A stretch of DNA of 25,187 bases from Treponema sp. UBA3662 (lineage in GTDB: Bacteria; Spirochaetota; Spirochaetia; Treponematales; Treponemataceae): assembly GCA_002373205.1 (NCBI GenBank), contig DFJV01000031.1, forward strand, positions 1 to 25,187, read 5' to 3'. Positions 15,387 to 23,299 of this stretch are shown here, one piece after another. The notes below the pieces were generated by a model. It searched no databases. It worked only from the letters and a program-made list of their open reading frames with translations, and was not told the origin of the DNA. The position numbers and the translations under genes are program-made. Positions within the stretch are counted from its first letter, which is position 1. Each line of letters starts with the position of its first letter.

Positions 15387-16495
15387 TGGAAACGGAAAGC
15401 GATGCCTGGTATACGGACAAGGGCAGCGAAGCGGACGTAGTTCTTTCCACAAAAGTCCGCATTGCTCGCAACCTGGCAAATTTTCCTTTTCCTGTAAAGA
15501 TGAAAGGCAGGGATGCGGAAAGGGTTCAGTCGCTTGTCTTTGATGCCTTTAACCATCTGGAAAACGGAGAGAAGTTTCAGGCCATTCAGGCAGACAAGCT
15601 GGACCTTCTTAGCAGCCACATTCTTGAGGAAAGGGGAATCATTACGCCAGCGGAGGTTTCTTCTGCCACTAAAGACACTGGCATAATCCTGCGTACGGAC
15701 GGACGCGTTTCCTGTACGGTGAATGTTGTGGACCATGTGCGCATATCGTCGTTTGTTGCAGGCATGGAATTTGACAAGGCGGTAAAGCTTGCAAAGGATG
15801 TGGACAGCGGCTTGCAGAAGTCCGTTCAGTTTGCGGCAAGCTACGACTTTGGCTACCTTACCTCTTCCCTGACCGATGCGGGAAGCGGGGAAAAGATTTC
15901 GCTTAAGGTTCACTTGCCTTCAATTTCCGCTTTGGGACGAATAGGCAGTCTTATTATGGAGATGAACGAGAGGGGCATAGGCTTTGCGGCGGCATACGGT
16001 TCTGGTTCAACCGGATTTATAAGCGGCATTGGCAAGGGCTCGTCTTTGGGAGCCTATTACGAGATACGCTCTCTGGACAGCCAGTCCGGCACCGAATTTG
16101 ACCAGATGACTTCCATTGCTTCTGCGGCAAAGAAGCTTGTGGAATACGAGCGTTCTGCCCGTAGCGAATGTGCGTCTTCCATGCCTAGCGACATACGGAA
16201 TTTTTTGTTCCGGGCATTGGCTTTGGCAAGGTCTAGCATTTTTGTTCCTTTGCGGGAAGCTGTGGAAATCATAAGCGCCGTAAAGTGGGCACTGGACATG
16301 AACCTTTTGACTGGCATAGACGACAGCGTGCTTTTTGCGCTTTTGTACCGGATTCAGGAGGCTCATCTTGAATACGTGCTAAAGAACGGTTCGTTCAATT
16401 TTGAAAAAGACGTAAGCGGTACTGTAAAAAAGAACGGAAGGCTCCGTGCACTTATTTTGCAGGAAGCGTTTGAAAATATAAAGCTTATGGTTTAG
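15386..16495 (+). CDS. mcsB: McsB-like protein (guanido-kinase fold), probably catalytically altered
   Basis: A 369-residue homologue of the protein arginine kinase McsB, which marks proteins with phosphoarginine for ClpCP degradation. Overall family features are kept: VLSTKVRIARN (19-29), GYLTS (156-160), HLP (176-178) and a C-terminal helical region. Compared with remembered Bacillus/Geobacillus McsB, key residues differ. NEEDH is NVVDH (113-117). The active-site Cys of YLTSC is Ser161, and the following Asn is Asp164. The Arg of GTGLRAS is Lys170. The Arg of RGIYGEGS is Ala201 and its Glu is Ser206. The RDxxRA phosphoarginine motif reads NGRLRA (340-345). This suggests a pseudokinase or adaptor. 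Its position between mcsA and clpC supports a role in ClpC control. Confidence 0.85.
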   Translation: METESDAWYTDKGSEADVVLSTKVRIARNLANFPFPVKMKGRDAERVQSLVFDAFNHLENGEKFQAIQADKLDLLSSHILEERGIITPAEVSSATKDTGIILRTDGRVSCTVNVVDHVRISSFVAGMEFDKAVKLAKDVDSGLQKSVQFAASYDFGYLTSSLTDAGSGEKISLKVHLPSISALGRIGSLIMEMNERGIGFAAAYGSGSTGFISGIGKGSSLGAYYEIRSLDSQSGTEFDQMTSIASAAKKLVEYERSARSECASSMPSDIRNFLFRALALARSSIFVPLREAVEIISAVKWALDMNLLTGIDDSVLFALLYRIQEAHLEYVLKNGSFNFEKDVSGTVKKNGRLRALILQEAFENIKLMV

Positions 16496-16548
16496 AAACA
16501 GGGGTTTTAAATCTTAAGTTTTTGGCAGCCTCTGAAAACCGGAATTTT

Positions 16549-16584
16549 TAGGTTGCAGTTTAACTATAGGTTGCAGTTTAACTA
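16549..16584 (+). repeat. Tandem 18-bp direct repeat in front of clpC
   Basis: TAGGTTGCAGTTTAACTA occurs twice in direct contact (16549-16566 and 16567-16584) and is followed at once by the clpC ribosome-binding site AGGGAGG. It could be a regulator-binding site, or a leader element blocking initiation. It does not match the CIRCE inverted repeat or a CtsR heptamer repeat. Confidence 0.7.
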
Positions 16585-16595
16585 AGGGAGGCCTT

Positions 16596-19145
16596 ATGGC
16601 AAAGAAACTTTCTCCTCGCGCCCAGCGCCTTATCATTGCACTTGGACCAGACGAGGCATACAATATCGGCTCCAAGGTGCTAGACGTAGAGCATATTCTG
16701 CTTGCCCTTCTAAAGTCTGCGGATGGACTTGGCTATTTTGTTCTTAAGGCCATGCGCATAAACGTGCTTACCATGCAGCTCACCATAGAGCAGAGCATGA
16801 CGGCCCGCATACCAAATACGGAGCTTTATGACTTGCCCCATTCCGCAAGGCTTAACGCACTGCTTGTAAACGCAGAAAAAGAGGCGGATTCAACAGGTTC
16901 TGACTACGTGGGAACAGAGCATCTTCTTCTTGCTGCTGTTGCAGAAGAAAAGTCGCTTGTAAACACCTACTTTGCCAAAGCAGGAATTGGACATTCACAG
17001 GTAAGGCAGGTGGTTCTTGACGTGCAGAAAAAAGTCCCCTCGTCTGCAAGACAGGACAACGCATCCAGCTTTTACAGGGAAACCGGGGATGCTGTTCCCT
17101 ACATGTCCGACGGAAGTGAGCAGCGCCGCCAGTTCAACAAGAACGGAATGCTTGCCCACTTTAGCAGGGACCTTACCGAAGAAGCCGCTGACGAAGATGC
17201 AGACCCGGTAATTGGCCGCAGAGAAGAAATCCTCCGCGTAATAAGAATCCTTAGCCGCCGCACAAAGAACAATCCGGTTCTTGTTGGTGAACCTGGTGTT
17301 GGAAAGACAGCCGTTGTGGAAGGACTTGCACACCATATTGTAAAGGGTACAGTTCCAGCCTGCCTCTTGCACAAGCGGGTGCTCTGCCTGGATTTGGCCG
17401 CCATGATTGCAGGAACAAAATACCGCGGAGAATTTGAGGAGCGCCTTAAGCGTGTGATGAAGGAGCTCAAGGAAAACCGCGACATAATCCTCTTTATAGA
17501 CGAACTCCATACAATCATTGGTGCTGGTGGACCAGAAGGCTCAATGGATGCCTGCAACATGCTAAAGCCAGCCCTTAGCCGCGGAGAAATCCAGATAATC
17601 GGTGCAACCACAACCAAGGAATACCGCAAGTACATAGAAAAGGACAGTGCCCTTGCAAGAAGGTTCCAGAAGGTGCTTGTGGAAGAACCCGGAGAAGCTG
17701 AATCAATGGAAATCCTTGACGGCCTAAAGAAAAAGTACGAGGAATTCCACCACGTAAAATACGAAGACGGAGTTACCGAGCTAATCGTAAAGTACAGCCG
17801 CCGCTACATAGCGGAGCGTTTTTTGCCGGACAAGGCCATAGACATACTTGACGAAGCAGGTGCCGCAAAAAAAATAGAAGAAACAGAGCCTCCAACAGAG
17901 CTTGCAGAACTAGAAAAGACCATTGCCCAGCTTTCCGAAGAAAAGCGCCAGCTTGTTCAGGACCAGGACTACGAAAAGGCCGCATTTGTCCGCGACAAGG
18001 TAGCAGAACTCCGCCGCCGCAAAGACGAATTCAATGCCAAGTGGAAGGAAAAGGGCCTTTCGGGAAGAAAGACGGTAACAAAAGAAGATGTCTGCGCAAT
18101 AATAAGCACCATGACAGGAATTCCCGTTGAACAGCTGGACAAGGGCGAGACAAAGAAGCTCTTGGAAATGGAAAAACACCTCCACAATGACGTTGTTGGC
18201 CAGAACGAGGCAATTTCCCTCATAAGCAGCGCAGTCCGCAGAAGCCGTGCCGGTGTATCTTCCCTAAAAAGGCCAGTGGGTTCATTCATCTTCCTTGGAC
18301 CTACCGGCGTTGGAAAGACCCAGCTTGCAAAGGCCCTTGCAAAATTTCTCTTTGGCACGGAAGATGCCCTTATCCGCGTGGACATGAGCGACTTTATGGA
18401 AAAGCAGAACGCATCCCGTCTTGTAGGTGCCCCGCCTGGATACATAGGCTACGACGAGGGCGGAATGCTCACGGAAAAAGTGCGCCAGCATCCATATTCA
18501 GTCGTTCTATTGGACGAAATAGAAAAAGCCCACCCGGACATCTTTAACCTTCTGCTCCAGCTTTTGGAAGAGGGCGAACTTAGCGACAACCTTGGCCACA
18601 CGGTAAGCTTCCGCAACACCGTCATAATCATGACAAGCAACGCAGGTTCCCGCCAGATTGGTGCAGATTCACGCATGGGATTCGCATCGTCAAAAGAGGG
18701 GCTCCTTCCCTACGAAGACCTTAAGGCCAGCGCAATGGAAGAGCTAAAGAAGCTTATGCCGCCTGAACTTTTGAACCGCATAGACGACGTAGTTGTCTTT
18801 AGTGCCCTTACAAGGGAAGAGGTGAACGCAATCCTTGACATTCAGATGAGGGAGCTGGAAGACCGGCTTATGGAACAGCAGCTAAGCATAGTCCTAAAGC
18901 CCAAGGCCCGCGAATTCATGGTGGAAAATGGCTACGAGCCAACCATGGGGGCCCGCCCTATGCGCCGCCTAATTCAGAGGGACATAGAGGATGGCATTGC
19001 AAACCTTCTTCTTAGCGGAAAAAGGGGAAATGCAACCCAGATAATCGTAAACAGCGACGGAGAAAGCCTTAGCGTGCACTTTAACAAGCCCAGGAAAATA
19101 GCTTCTGACGTGCAGCCACTGCTGGTGGAAAAGGTGGAAAAATAG
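16596..19145 (+). CDS. clpC: ClpC, AAA+ unfoldase of ClpCP protease
   Basis: A hexameric unfoldase that feeds substrates to ClpP. The 849-residue protein has the full class: a double Clp_N domain (1-145); AAA1 with Walker A GEPGVGKT (231-238) and Walker B ILFIDE (298-303); a short middle domain with UVR-like coiled coil (about 437-480, with EKRQLVQDQDYEKAAFVRDKV), which distinguishes ClpC from ClpB; and AAA2 with GPTGVGKT (568-575) and VVLLDE (636-641). The ClpP-docking loop appears as MGF at 694-696. The start has AGGGAGG six bases before ATG. It follows mcsB by 100 bp, so it may use its own promoter. No ctsR is nearby, unlike in Firmicutes. Confidence 0.95.
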   Translation: MAKKLSPRAQRLIIALGPDEAYNIGSKVLDVEHILLALLKSADGLGYFVLKAMRINVLTMQLTIEQSMTARIPNTELYDLPHSARLNALLVNAEKEADSTGSDYVGTEHLLLAAVAEEKSLVNTYFAKAGIGHSQVRQVVLDVQKKVPSSARQDNASSFYRETGDAVPYMSDGSEQRRQFNKNGMLAHFSRDLTEEAADEDADPVIGRREEILRVIRILSRRTKNNPVLVGEPGVGKTAVVEGLAHHIVKGTVPACLLHKRVLCLDLAAMIAGTKYRGEFEERLKRVMKELKENRDIILFIDELHTIIGAGGPEGSMDACNMLKPALSRGEIQIIGATTTKEYRKYIEKDSALARRFQKVLVEEPGEAESMEILDGLKKKYEEFHHVKYEDGVTELIVKYSRRYIAERFLPDKAIDILDEAGAAKKIEETEPPTELAELEKTIAQLSEEKRQLVQDQDYEKAAFVRDKVAELRRRKDEFNAKWKEKGLSGRKTVTKEDVCAIISTMTGIPVEQLDKGETKKLLEMEKHLHNDVVGQNEAISLISSAVRRSRAGVSSLKRPVGSFIFLGPTGVGKTQLAKALAKFLFGTEDALIRVDMSDFMEKQNASRLVGAPPGYIGYDEGGMLTEKVRQHPYSVVLLDEIEKAHPDIFNLLLQLLEEGELSDNLGHTVSFRNTVIIMTSNAGSRQIGADSRMGFASSKEGLLPYEDLKASAMEELKKLMPPELLNRIDDVVVFSALTREEVNAILDIQMRELEDRLMEQQLSIVLKPKAREFMVENGYEPTMGARPMRRLIQRDIEDGIANLLLSGKRGNATQIIVNSDGESLSVHFNKPRKIASDVQPLLVEKVEK

Positions 19146-19183
19146 GATTTTTTCTATTATTCTGCGGCAGTTTTTTTTGCTAG

Positions 19184-19250
19184 GGGCTTTCCGGGGTTCC
19201 GGCTTTCGCCTCCATTGCCTTGCGGCAACGCTACGCGCCCCTCCAATCCC
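19184..19250. repeat. GC-rich mosaic intergenic repeat, copy B
   Basis: It reads GGGGCTTTCCGGGG, TTCCGGCTTTCGCCTCCATT, a short variable centre with GCGGCAACGCTACGCG, then CCCCTCCAATCCC. It is the reverse orientation of the copies at 9161 and 23923 and the same orientation as 23161. Confidence 0.65.
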
Positions 19251-19274
19251 TGCCGTGCCTGCTGGAGCTGAAGG

Positions 19275-19383
19275 TTTTACCATAGCGCCAAGGAGGGCGC
19301 GTTATTTTGTTATGGTAAAAACTTTGCAAGTTTTCGTAAGGAAACTTGCGGGGTAAAAATTGAAAGGAGGCAATTTTTACCCC
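19275..19383 (+). repeat. Three-hairpin module, copy 1 (possible structured RNA)
   Basis: Three successive hairpins. (i) TTTTACCATAGCGCC pairs with GGCGC and TATGGTAAAA (10-base bulge), loop AAGGAG at 19290-19295. (ii) GCAAGTTT/AAACTTGC (19326-19333, 19342-19349), loop TCGTAAGG. (iii) GGGGTAAAAATTG/CAATTTTTACCCC (19350-19362, 19371-19383), loop AAAGGAGG. All loops carry a GGA or AGG purine core on the + strand. The same layout occurs at 23068-23163. Confidence 0.65.
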
Positions 19384-19449
19384 AAATCCCTGCCGTGCCT
19401 GCATGATGTTGTTTTTATTATTTGACCCAATACAAACGAGGTGAATACT

Positions 19450-20058
19450 ATGAAAGAATTCTTGACCTATGAGACCGTAAGAAACAATGCCCTAAAGCTT
19501 GCCCACAAGCTCTATTTTGAGGACGCCTTTGTGCCGGACGTTATCTATGCTTCGCTCAGGGGCGGGGCATACATGGCAAACGTCATAAGCGAATACTACA
19601 AGGTTGCCCTTAACGGCAAGAAGAACATACTTTATGCGGCAGTAGTTGCCAGAAGCTATTCCGACGTAAACAGCCAGAGCGCAGTCCGTGTTGACGGCTG
19701 GACTTATTCCCCGGAATACCTGCGCCAGGGAGACAAGATTCTTATCGTTGACGACATCTACGATTCAGGCCTTACCCTTAACCACCTGGTAAAAATCATC
19801 ATGGAAAAGGGCATTTCCCGCGAAAACATAAAGGTTGCCGTCCATGACTACAAGGTTTACTCCTACAAGCCAGTCCTTCCCATAATTCCTGACTATTGCT
19901 GCAGAAAAATACCTGTTCCATCACCCGATAAAAACCGATGGATAAATTATAACAGTCATGAACTGGTAGGCCTTACGCCGGAAGAGAGGGAGCAGCAGTT
20001 TTACGCTTCTTCCCCGGAACTTAAGCCGGTTCTTGAAGACGCATTTAATAGCAGGTAG
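19450..20058 (+). CDS. Phosphoribosyltransferase domain protein
   Basis: A 202-residue type I phosphoribosyltransferase. The PRPP-binding motif is clear as ILIVDDIYDSGLT (97-109), with an early loop YASLRGGAYMAN (33-44) for pyrophosphate. The family transfers phosphoribosyl groups to nucleobases (hypoxanthine, xanthine or guanine) or acts in regulation. A long C-terminal part (about 130-202) after the PRPP loop resembles the xanthine/hypoxanthine group, but base specificity cannot be read from the sequence. ATG 19450 follows GAGGTGA at normal spacing; an in-frame GTG at 19441 overlaps that site and is unlikely. The next gene follows the stop by about 13 bases, so they may be co-transcribed. 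Confidence 0.8.
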   Translation: MKEFLTYETVRNNALKLAHKLYFEDAFVPDVIYASLRGGAYMANVISEYYKVALNGKKNILYAAVVARSYSDVNSQSAVRVDGWTYSPEYLRQGDKILIVDDIYDSGLTLNHLVKIIMEKGISRENIKVAVHDYKVYSYKPVLPIIPDYCCRKIPVPSPDKNRWINYNSHELVGLTPEEREQQFYASSPELKPVLEDAFNSR

Positions 20059-20071
20059 CGGAGTGAATATT

Positions 20072-22309
20072 TTGATTGGAAAATTGGCGGGAATTCTCAA
20101 AAAGCGCGTGGCATCCTCATGCCTTTTTTGCGCAATGGGTATTTTTTTTGCATTCCCTGTGTTTTCCCTCACGCAGGAGGACATTTTAAGCCCACTTCAA
20201 GGTGAGTGGAAGAACGTGCAGGCTTTGGTTATAGACAACCATGAGCCCTGCGGAATTTACTACTCACTTACAGGCAGCGACCCTCTTGTGTCTGGTTTTG
20301 CCTACGACCGCCCGGTTGTAATAGAAGAAACTGGCAACGTAAAAATCCGCATTACGGCAGTTTACCCGGATTCAAGGCGCGACGACTTTACAGTTGAATA
20401 CACCGTAAAAGATAGCGCTTTAGACCTTGCAGAAGGTGATGTTTCCGCTGAAATCACTCAAGAGAGTGCCAACGAGAATTCACATCTTTCCGAGCAGGGA
20501 AGGGCCTTTATAGATTCAATCTGCCAGAATCCGCTAAGAAACTACATTTCCGGAGACACATTCCCCATTCCCAAGGATTTTAAGTATTCATTCTTTAACG
20601 GAGACAAGCCTGCAATCCCGGGAACAGAGCTTTTTATAGACAAGAGGAACCTTCTTGAACGCTACATGCCCTGTACCATAGAAGATTCCAAGGGAAGAAA
20701 GTGGCATTTTGTAATCCACGTGGTTCCGTCTCTGGACAACAAGGAATCCATAACATCAGAAAAGCTTCAGCAGGATTTGCCCTTCACTCTTGTGGACTGG
20801 GAAAACTTCTACTACACAGGAACAGGCCTCATCTACCAGATAGACGACCTTTACTGGAGCGGCGTACACCAGAAGATTGTGCTTGACCGCTCAATTCCCC
20901 ACACCGTAAGCTTCCAGTCCATCTCTTTTGAAAAAGGCAACCCAATCACCACGTACACAATTCCCCCCATGCCCAAGCTAAAGAAGGAATCCACGGACGG
21001 CGGCGGCGAAGTCTTTTCAATCGACGAGGAGTGGAACGGAGTGCCCTTCCTTATTGGGCCTTCCAGGGCAAGCCTTTCTGCAACCAACGTGTCCAAGGGC
21101 TTCTACAAGAAAATTTATGCCGACACATTTTTTGGCGACGAAATAAAAGACGGCTTTACCGCAGGAATTTACTACGGCGGAATCTACCAGGGGCCTGTAA
21201 AGGTTGAATGCACTTTGGACAAGTTCCCCCCAAAGCCACCTGTAATACATTCAGCAGGCAAATACAAGAGGGGCTCTTCATCCTCCAGCATAGTAATAGA
21301 AGCTCCAGAGGAAGATGCAATCTTCTATTCTGTAAGCGAGCCACTTGTTTCCGAAGAAGGCTTCTCTGGTGCAAGCGAAAAGGCCTTTGCTTCCATAAAC
21401 ACTGGCGATTTTACGGCCTATAATGGTAAGCCTCTGGAACTTAATTCCGTAAACGAAAGCGCAACCTTCTACAAGATTCAGGCTTATTGTCAGGACAAGA
21501 AGGGTAACAAAAGTGCCCTTGCAGAATACCGCCTAATTCTTGACGAATGTAGCTTCTACCTGAACGCATCTGCTCCAAGCGGAGAAAATGTAGAAATGTA
21601 CGAGGAGGGCTCTTATGAACACCCCTTCACAAGTCTTGAGCAGGCTGCAGAGGCAATAAACAGCTGCGAATACGCAATACTCCATGTCCAGGGCGACGTT
21701 CCTTGTTCAATCCAAATTCAGATAAACCGCGACTGCCTTATCATAGGCTTTGAAAGCTCCATTGAATTTACAGGCCAAGGTTCACTAAGCATTACAGGCT
21801 CAAAGGCAAGCTTTAAGGACTTGAACATAAGCAAGAGGCAAAGCTCAAAAGAGTCCAAGAACCTTTTGCAGATAAAAAATTCAAATGTGGAATTTGAAGG
21901 CTGCGAACTTTCAGGCGTATTCCCCGGAGACGGCATTCTTGTAGACAGCGTGGATTCAAATTTGGCATTTACTGCAACAGGACTTACCGTAAACGCACAA
22001 AAGTATTCTTCATGCCTTTCTTCTTCTGGCGGAAAGATTGTCTGCCGCAACATACGCTCAACTTCAAGCTCTCTGGACAGCGTAAACTTTAACGTAGTCA
22101 AGGGTGATGTGGACGTAAGCGCTTCAGACTTCTCCATCATAGCAAATCTTGGCTGTGCAATTGAACTTGTAAAGTCAAAGGCAAGCTTGGAAGAAAACAA
22201 CTTTTACGCAAAGCTTTCCGCAAAGTCCAAGACACATGGTGCCGTCTGGAATGAGGCAGATTCATTCGTGCTTGTAAACAAGGGGAACAATTTTGAAGGC
22301 TGGCAGTAA
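20072..22309 (+). CDS. Large exported protein with chitobiase-like and beta-helix regions
   Basis: About 745 residues. A basic N-terminus (KLAGILKKR) and hydrophobic stretch (CLFCAMGIFFAFPVF) form a signal peptide ending near FS-LTQ. Residues about 40-115 resemble the chitobiase/beta-hexosaminidase C-terminal-like domain ('GIYYSLTGSDP', then a sheet ending 'FTVEYTV'). The centre has strand-rich domains. From about residue 497 (NASAPSGENVEMYEEGS, HPFTSLEQAAEAI) a DUF1565-like right-handed beta-helix runs to the C-terminus with 'GSLSITGSKASF'-type coils. No catalytic residues are recognised. TTG 20072 has GGAG eight bases upstream; GTG 20063 is an alternative. It is probably a periplasmic or surface protein. 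Confidence 0.72.
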   Translation: MIGKLAGILKKRVASSCLFCAMGIFFAFPVFSLTQEDILSPLQGEWKNVQALVIDNHEPCGIYYSLTGSDPLVSGFAYDRPVVIEETGNVKIRITAVYPDSRRDDFTVEYTVKDSALDLAEGDVSAEITQESANENSHLSEQGRAFIDSICQNPLRNYISGDTFPIPKDFKYSFFNGDKPAIPGTELFIDKRNLLERYMPCTIEDSKGRKWHFVIHVVPSLDNKESITSEKLQQDLPFTLVDWENFYYTGTGLIYQIDDLYWSGVHQKIVLDRSIPHTVSFQSISFEKGNPITTYTIPPMPKLKKESTDGGGEVFSIDEEWNGVPFLIGPSRASLSATNVSKGFYKKIYADTFFGDEIKDGFTAGIYYGGIYQGPVKVECTLDKFPPKPPVIHSAGKYKRGSSSSSIVIEAPEEDAIFYSVSEPLVSEEGFSGASEKAFASINTGDFTAYNGKPLELNSVNESATFYKIQAYCQDKKGNKSALAEYRLILDECSFYLNASAPSGENVEMYEEGSYEHPFTSLEQAAEAINSCEYAILHVQGDVPCSIQIQINRDCLIIGFESSIEFTGQGSLSITGSKASFKDLNISKRQSSKESKNLLQIKNSNVEFEGCELSGVFPGDGILVDSVDSNLAFTATGLTVNAQKYSSCLSSSGGKIVCRNIRSTSSSLDSVNFNVVKGDVDVSASDFSIIANLGCAIELVKSKASLEENNFYAKLSAKSKTHGAVWNEADSFVLVNKGNNFEGWQ

Positions 22310-22967
22310 GGGCAGTAATGAACTCTTTTCGCCAGAGGAGCTTGATTTTACCAAGGGCTACCCACTTCTTGCGGGGCTTGACGAAGCTGGCCGTGGTCCG
22401 CTTGCAGGTCCTGTTAGCGCGGGTTGCGTAATCTTGCCCAAGGACTTTCCCCTTGAAATGCTTAACGACAGCAAAAAAATCTCGGAAAAAAAGCGCGAGG
22501 CGGCAGAGGCCCTTATAAAGCAAAAGGCATGCTGGGGTTTTGGTCTTGCAAGCCACAAGGAAATTGACGAGCTTAACATTCTAAAGGCAAGCCTTCTTGC
22601 AATGAAGCGTGCATTTTTTATGATGAAGGAAAATTTGCCAGCCTGGCTTTCCTCACAAGGTCTTGATCCAAACCTTTCGGAAAACAAAAACATTCTGGCA
22701 ATAGTGGACGGACTTTATGTTCCGCCGCAGCTTTGTTGCGATGCACATGCAGTTGTAAAGGCAGACGGAAAGTTTCCATGCGTAATGGCCGCAAGCATAA
22801 TTGCAAAGGTTGGCCGAGACCGCCTTATGGTAAAATACGACCAGCTCTATCCGGGCTACGGCTACGCAAAGCACAAGGGCTACCCAACCCAAGCCCACTT
22901 TGAAGCCTGCGCAAAACTAGGCCCTTCCCCAATCCAGCGCATGTGCTTTGCCAAAGACAAGCAATAA
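22293..22967 (+). CDS. rnhB: Ribonuclease HII
   Basis: RNase HII cuts RNA within RNA/DNA hybrids and removes misincorporated ribonucleotides. The 224-residue protein shows the family motif LAGLDEAGRGPLAGPV (26-41) with catalytic Asp30-Glu31, NDSKK (58-62), IVDG with Asp139, and AASIIAKVGRD (166-176) including the last acidic Asp176, then GYAKHKGYPTQAH. Start is TTG 22293, which overlaps the previous stop and has AAGGGGA about 8-10 bases upstream; there is no in-frame ATG before the core motif. A roughly 20-residue insert (LPAWLSSQGLDPNLSENK) after the second helix is a little longer than in many homologues. Confidence 0.93.
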   Translation: MKAGSKGSNELFSPEELDFTKGYPLLAGLDEAGRGPLAGPVSAGCVILPKDFPLEMLNDSKKISEKKREAAEALIKQKACWGFGLASHKEIDELNILKASLLAMKRAFFMMKENLPAWLSSQGLDPNLSENKNILAIVDGLYVPPQLCCDAHAVVKADGKFPCVMAASIIAKVGRDRLMVKYDQLYPGYGYAKHKGYPTQAHFEACAKLGPSPIQRMCFAKDKQ

Positions 22968-23067
22968 AATTCTTTTTTTTCTTCCGGACGGAATTGCATT
23001 TTTAACTGTGCCCGCCACTCCGTGCCGGTCAAACCTCCATGCAATTTTTCCCCATCGCAAATAAGGA

Positions 23068-23163
23068 GCGCCATGGAGGGCGCGTCATATCTTGGCATAG
23101 GAACTGGCGAGTTTTACGAAGGAAAACTCGCGGGTAAAAATTGCATGGAGGCAATTTTTACCC
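23068..23163 (+). repeat. Three-hairpin module, copy 2 (possible structured RNA)
   Basis: (i) GCGCC/GGCGC (23068-23072, 23079-23083), loop ATGGAG. (ii) GCGAGTTTT/AAAACTCGC (23107-23115, 23123-23131), loop ACGAAGG. (iii) GGGTAAAAATTGC/GCAATTTTTACCC (23132-23144, 23151-23163), loop ATGGAG. Stems differ from copy 1 by compensating changes in (ii): GCAAG/CTTGC against GCGAG/CTCGC. Confidence 0.65.
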
Positions 23164-23253
23164 GCTTTCCAGGGTTCCGGCATTCGCCTCCATTGCCTAC
23201 GGCAACGGCAACGGGTTGCAAGCAACCCTGCCGCCCTTCCAATCGGGCGTAGG
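23161..23253. repeat. GC-rich mosaic intergenic repeat, copy C
   Basis: CCCGCTTTCCAGGG, TTCCGGCATTCGCCTCCATT, a variable centre (GGCAACGGCAACGGGTTGC), then CCAATCGGGCGTAGG at 23239-23253. The last 15 bases recur exactly inverted at 23923-23937, across the DUF805 gene. Confidence 0.65.
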
Positions 23254-23299
23254 TTTTATCTCAAGTAAGGCCGCACAGAAAAAAACGTCGTGGAAAAAA

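Larger units (their letters stand above)
19146..19449. other. Intergenic gap clpC-phosphoribosyltransferase, filled by repeats
   Basis: No coding sequence is supported. It contains T-rich runs just after clpC (possible weak terminator without a convincing stem), mosaic repeat copy B, and the three-hairpin module. An 18-base word, AATCCCTGCCGTGCCTGC, is repeated directly at 19245-19262 and 19385-19402 on either side of the module. Confidence 0.55.
22968..23299. other. Intergenic gap rnhB-DUF805, filled by repeats
   Basis: No gene is supported. A T-rich run follows the rnhB stop without a clear stem. After it come the second three-hairpin module and mosaic repeat copy C, then about 45 bases with runs of A that would lie downstream of the minus-strand DUF805 gene. 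Confidence 0.55.

Noticed and set aside
16496..16596. CIRCE (HrcA) or CtsR operator upstream of clpC
   Set aside because: No TTAGCACTC inverted repeat and no tandem heptamer of the CtsR type are found; only the 18-bp tandem repeat is present.
19141..19180. Terminator after clpC
   Set aside because: T-runs are present but the possible stems (AATAG/CTATT, CTGCGGCAG) are only 3-5 bp and poorly placed.
19275..19383. CRISPR array
   Set aside because: The repeated units are hairpins with different arms, not identical direct repeats separated by unique spacers, and no cas gene is present.
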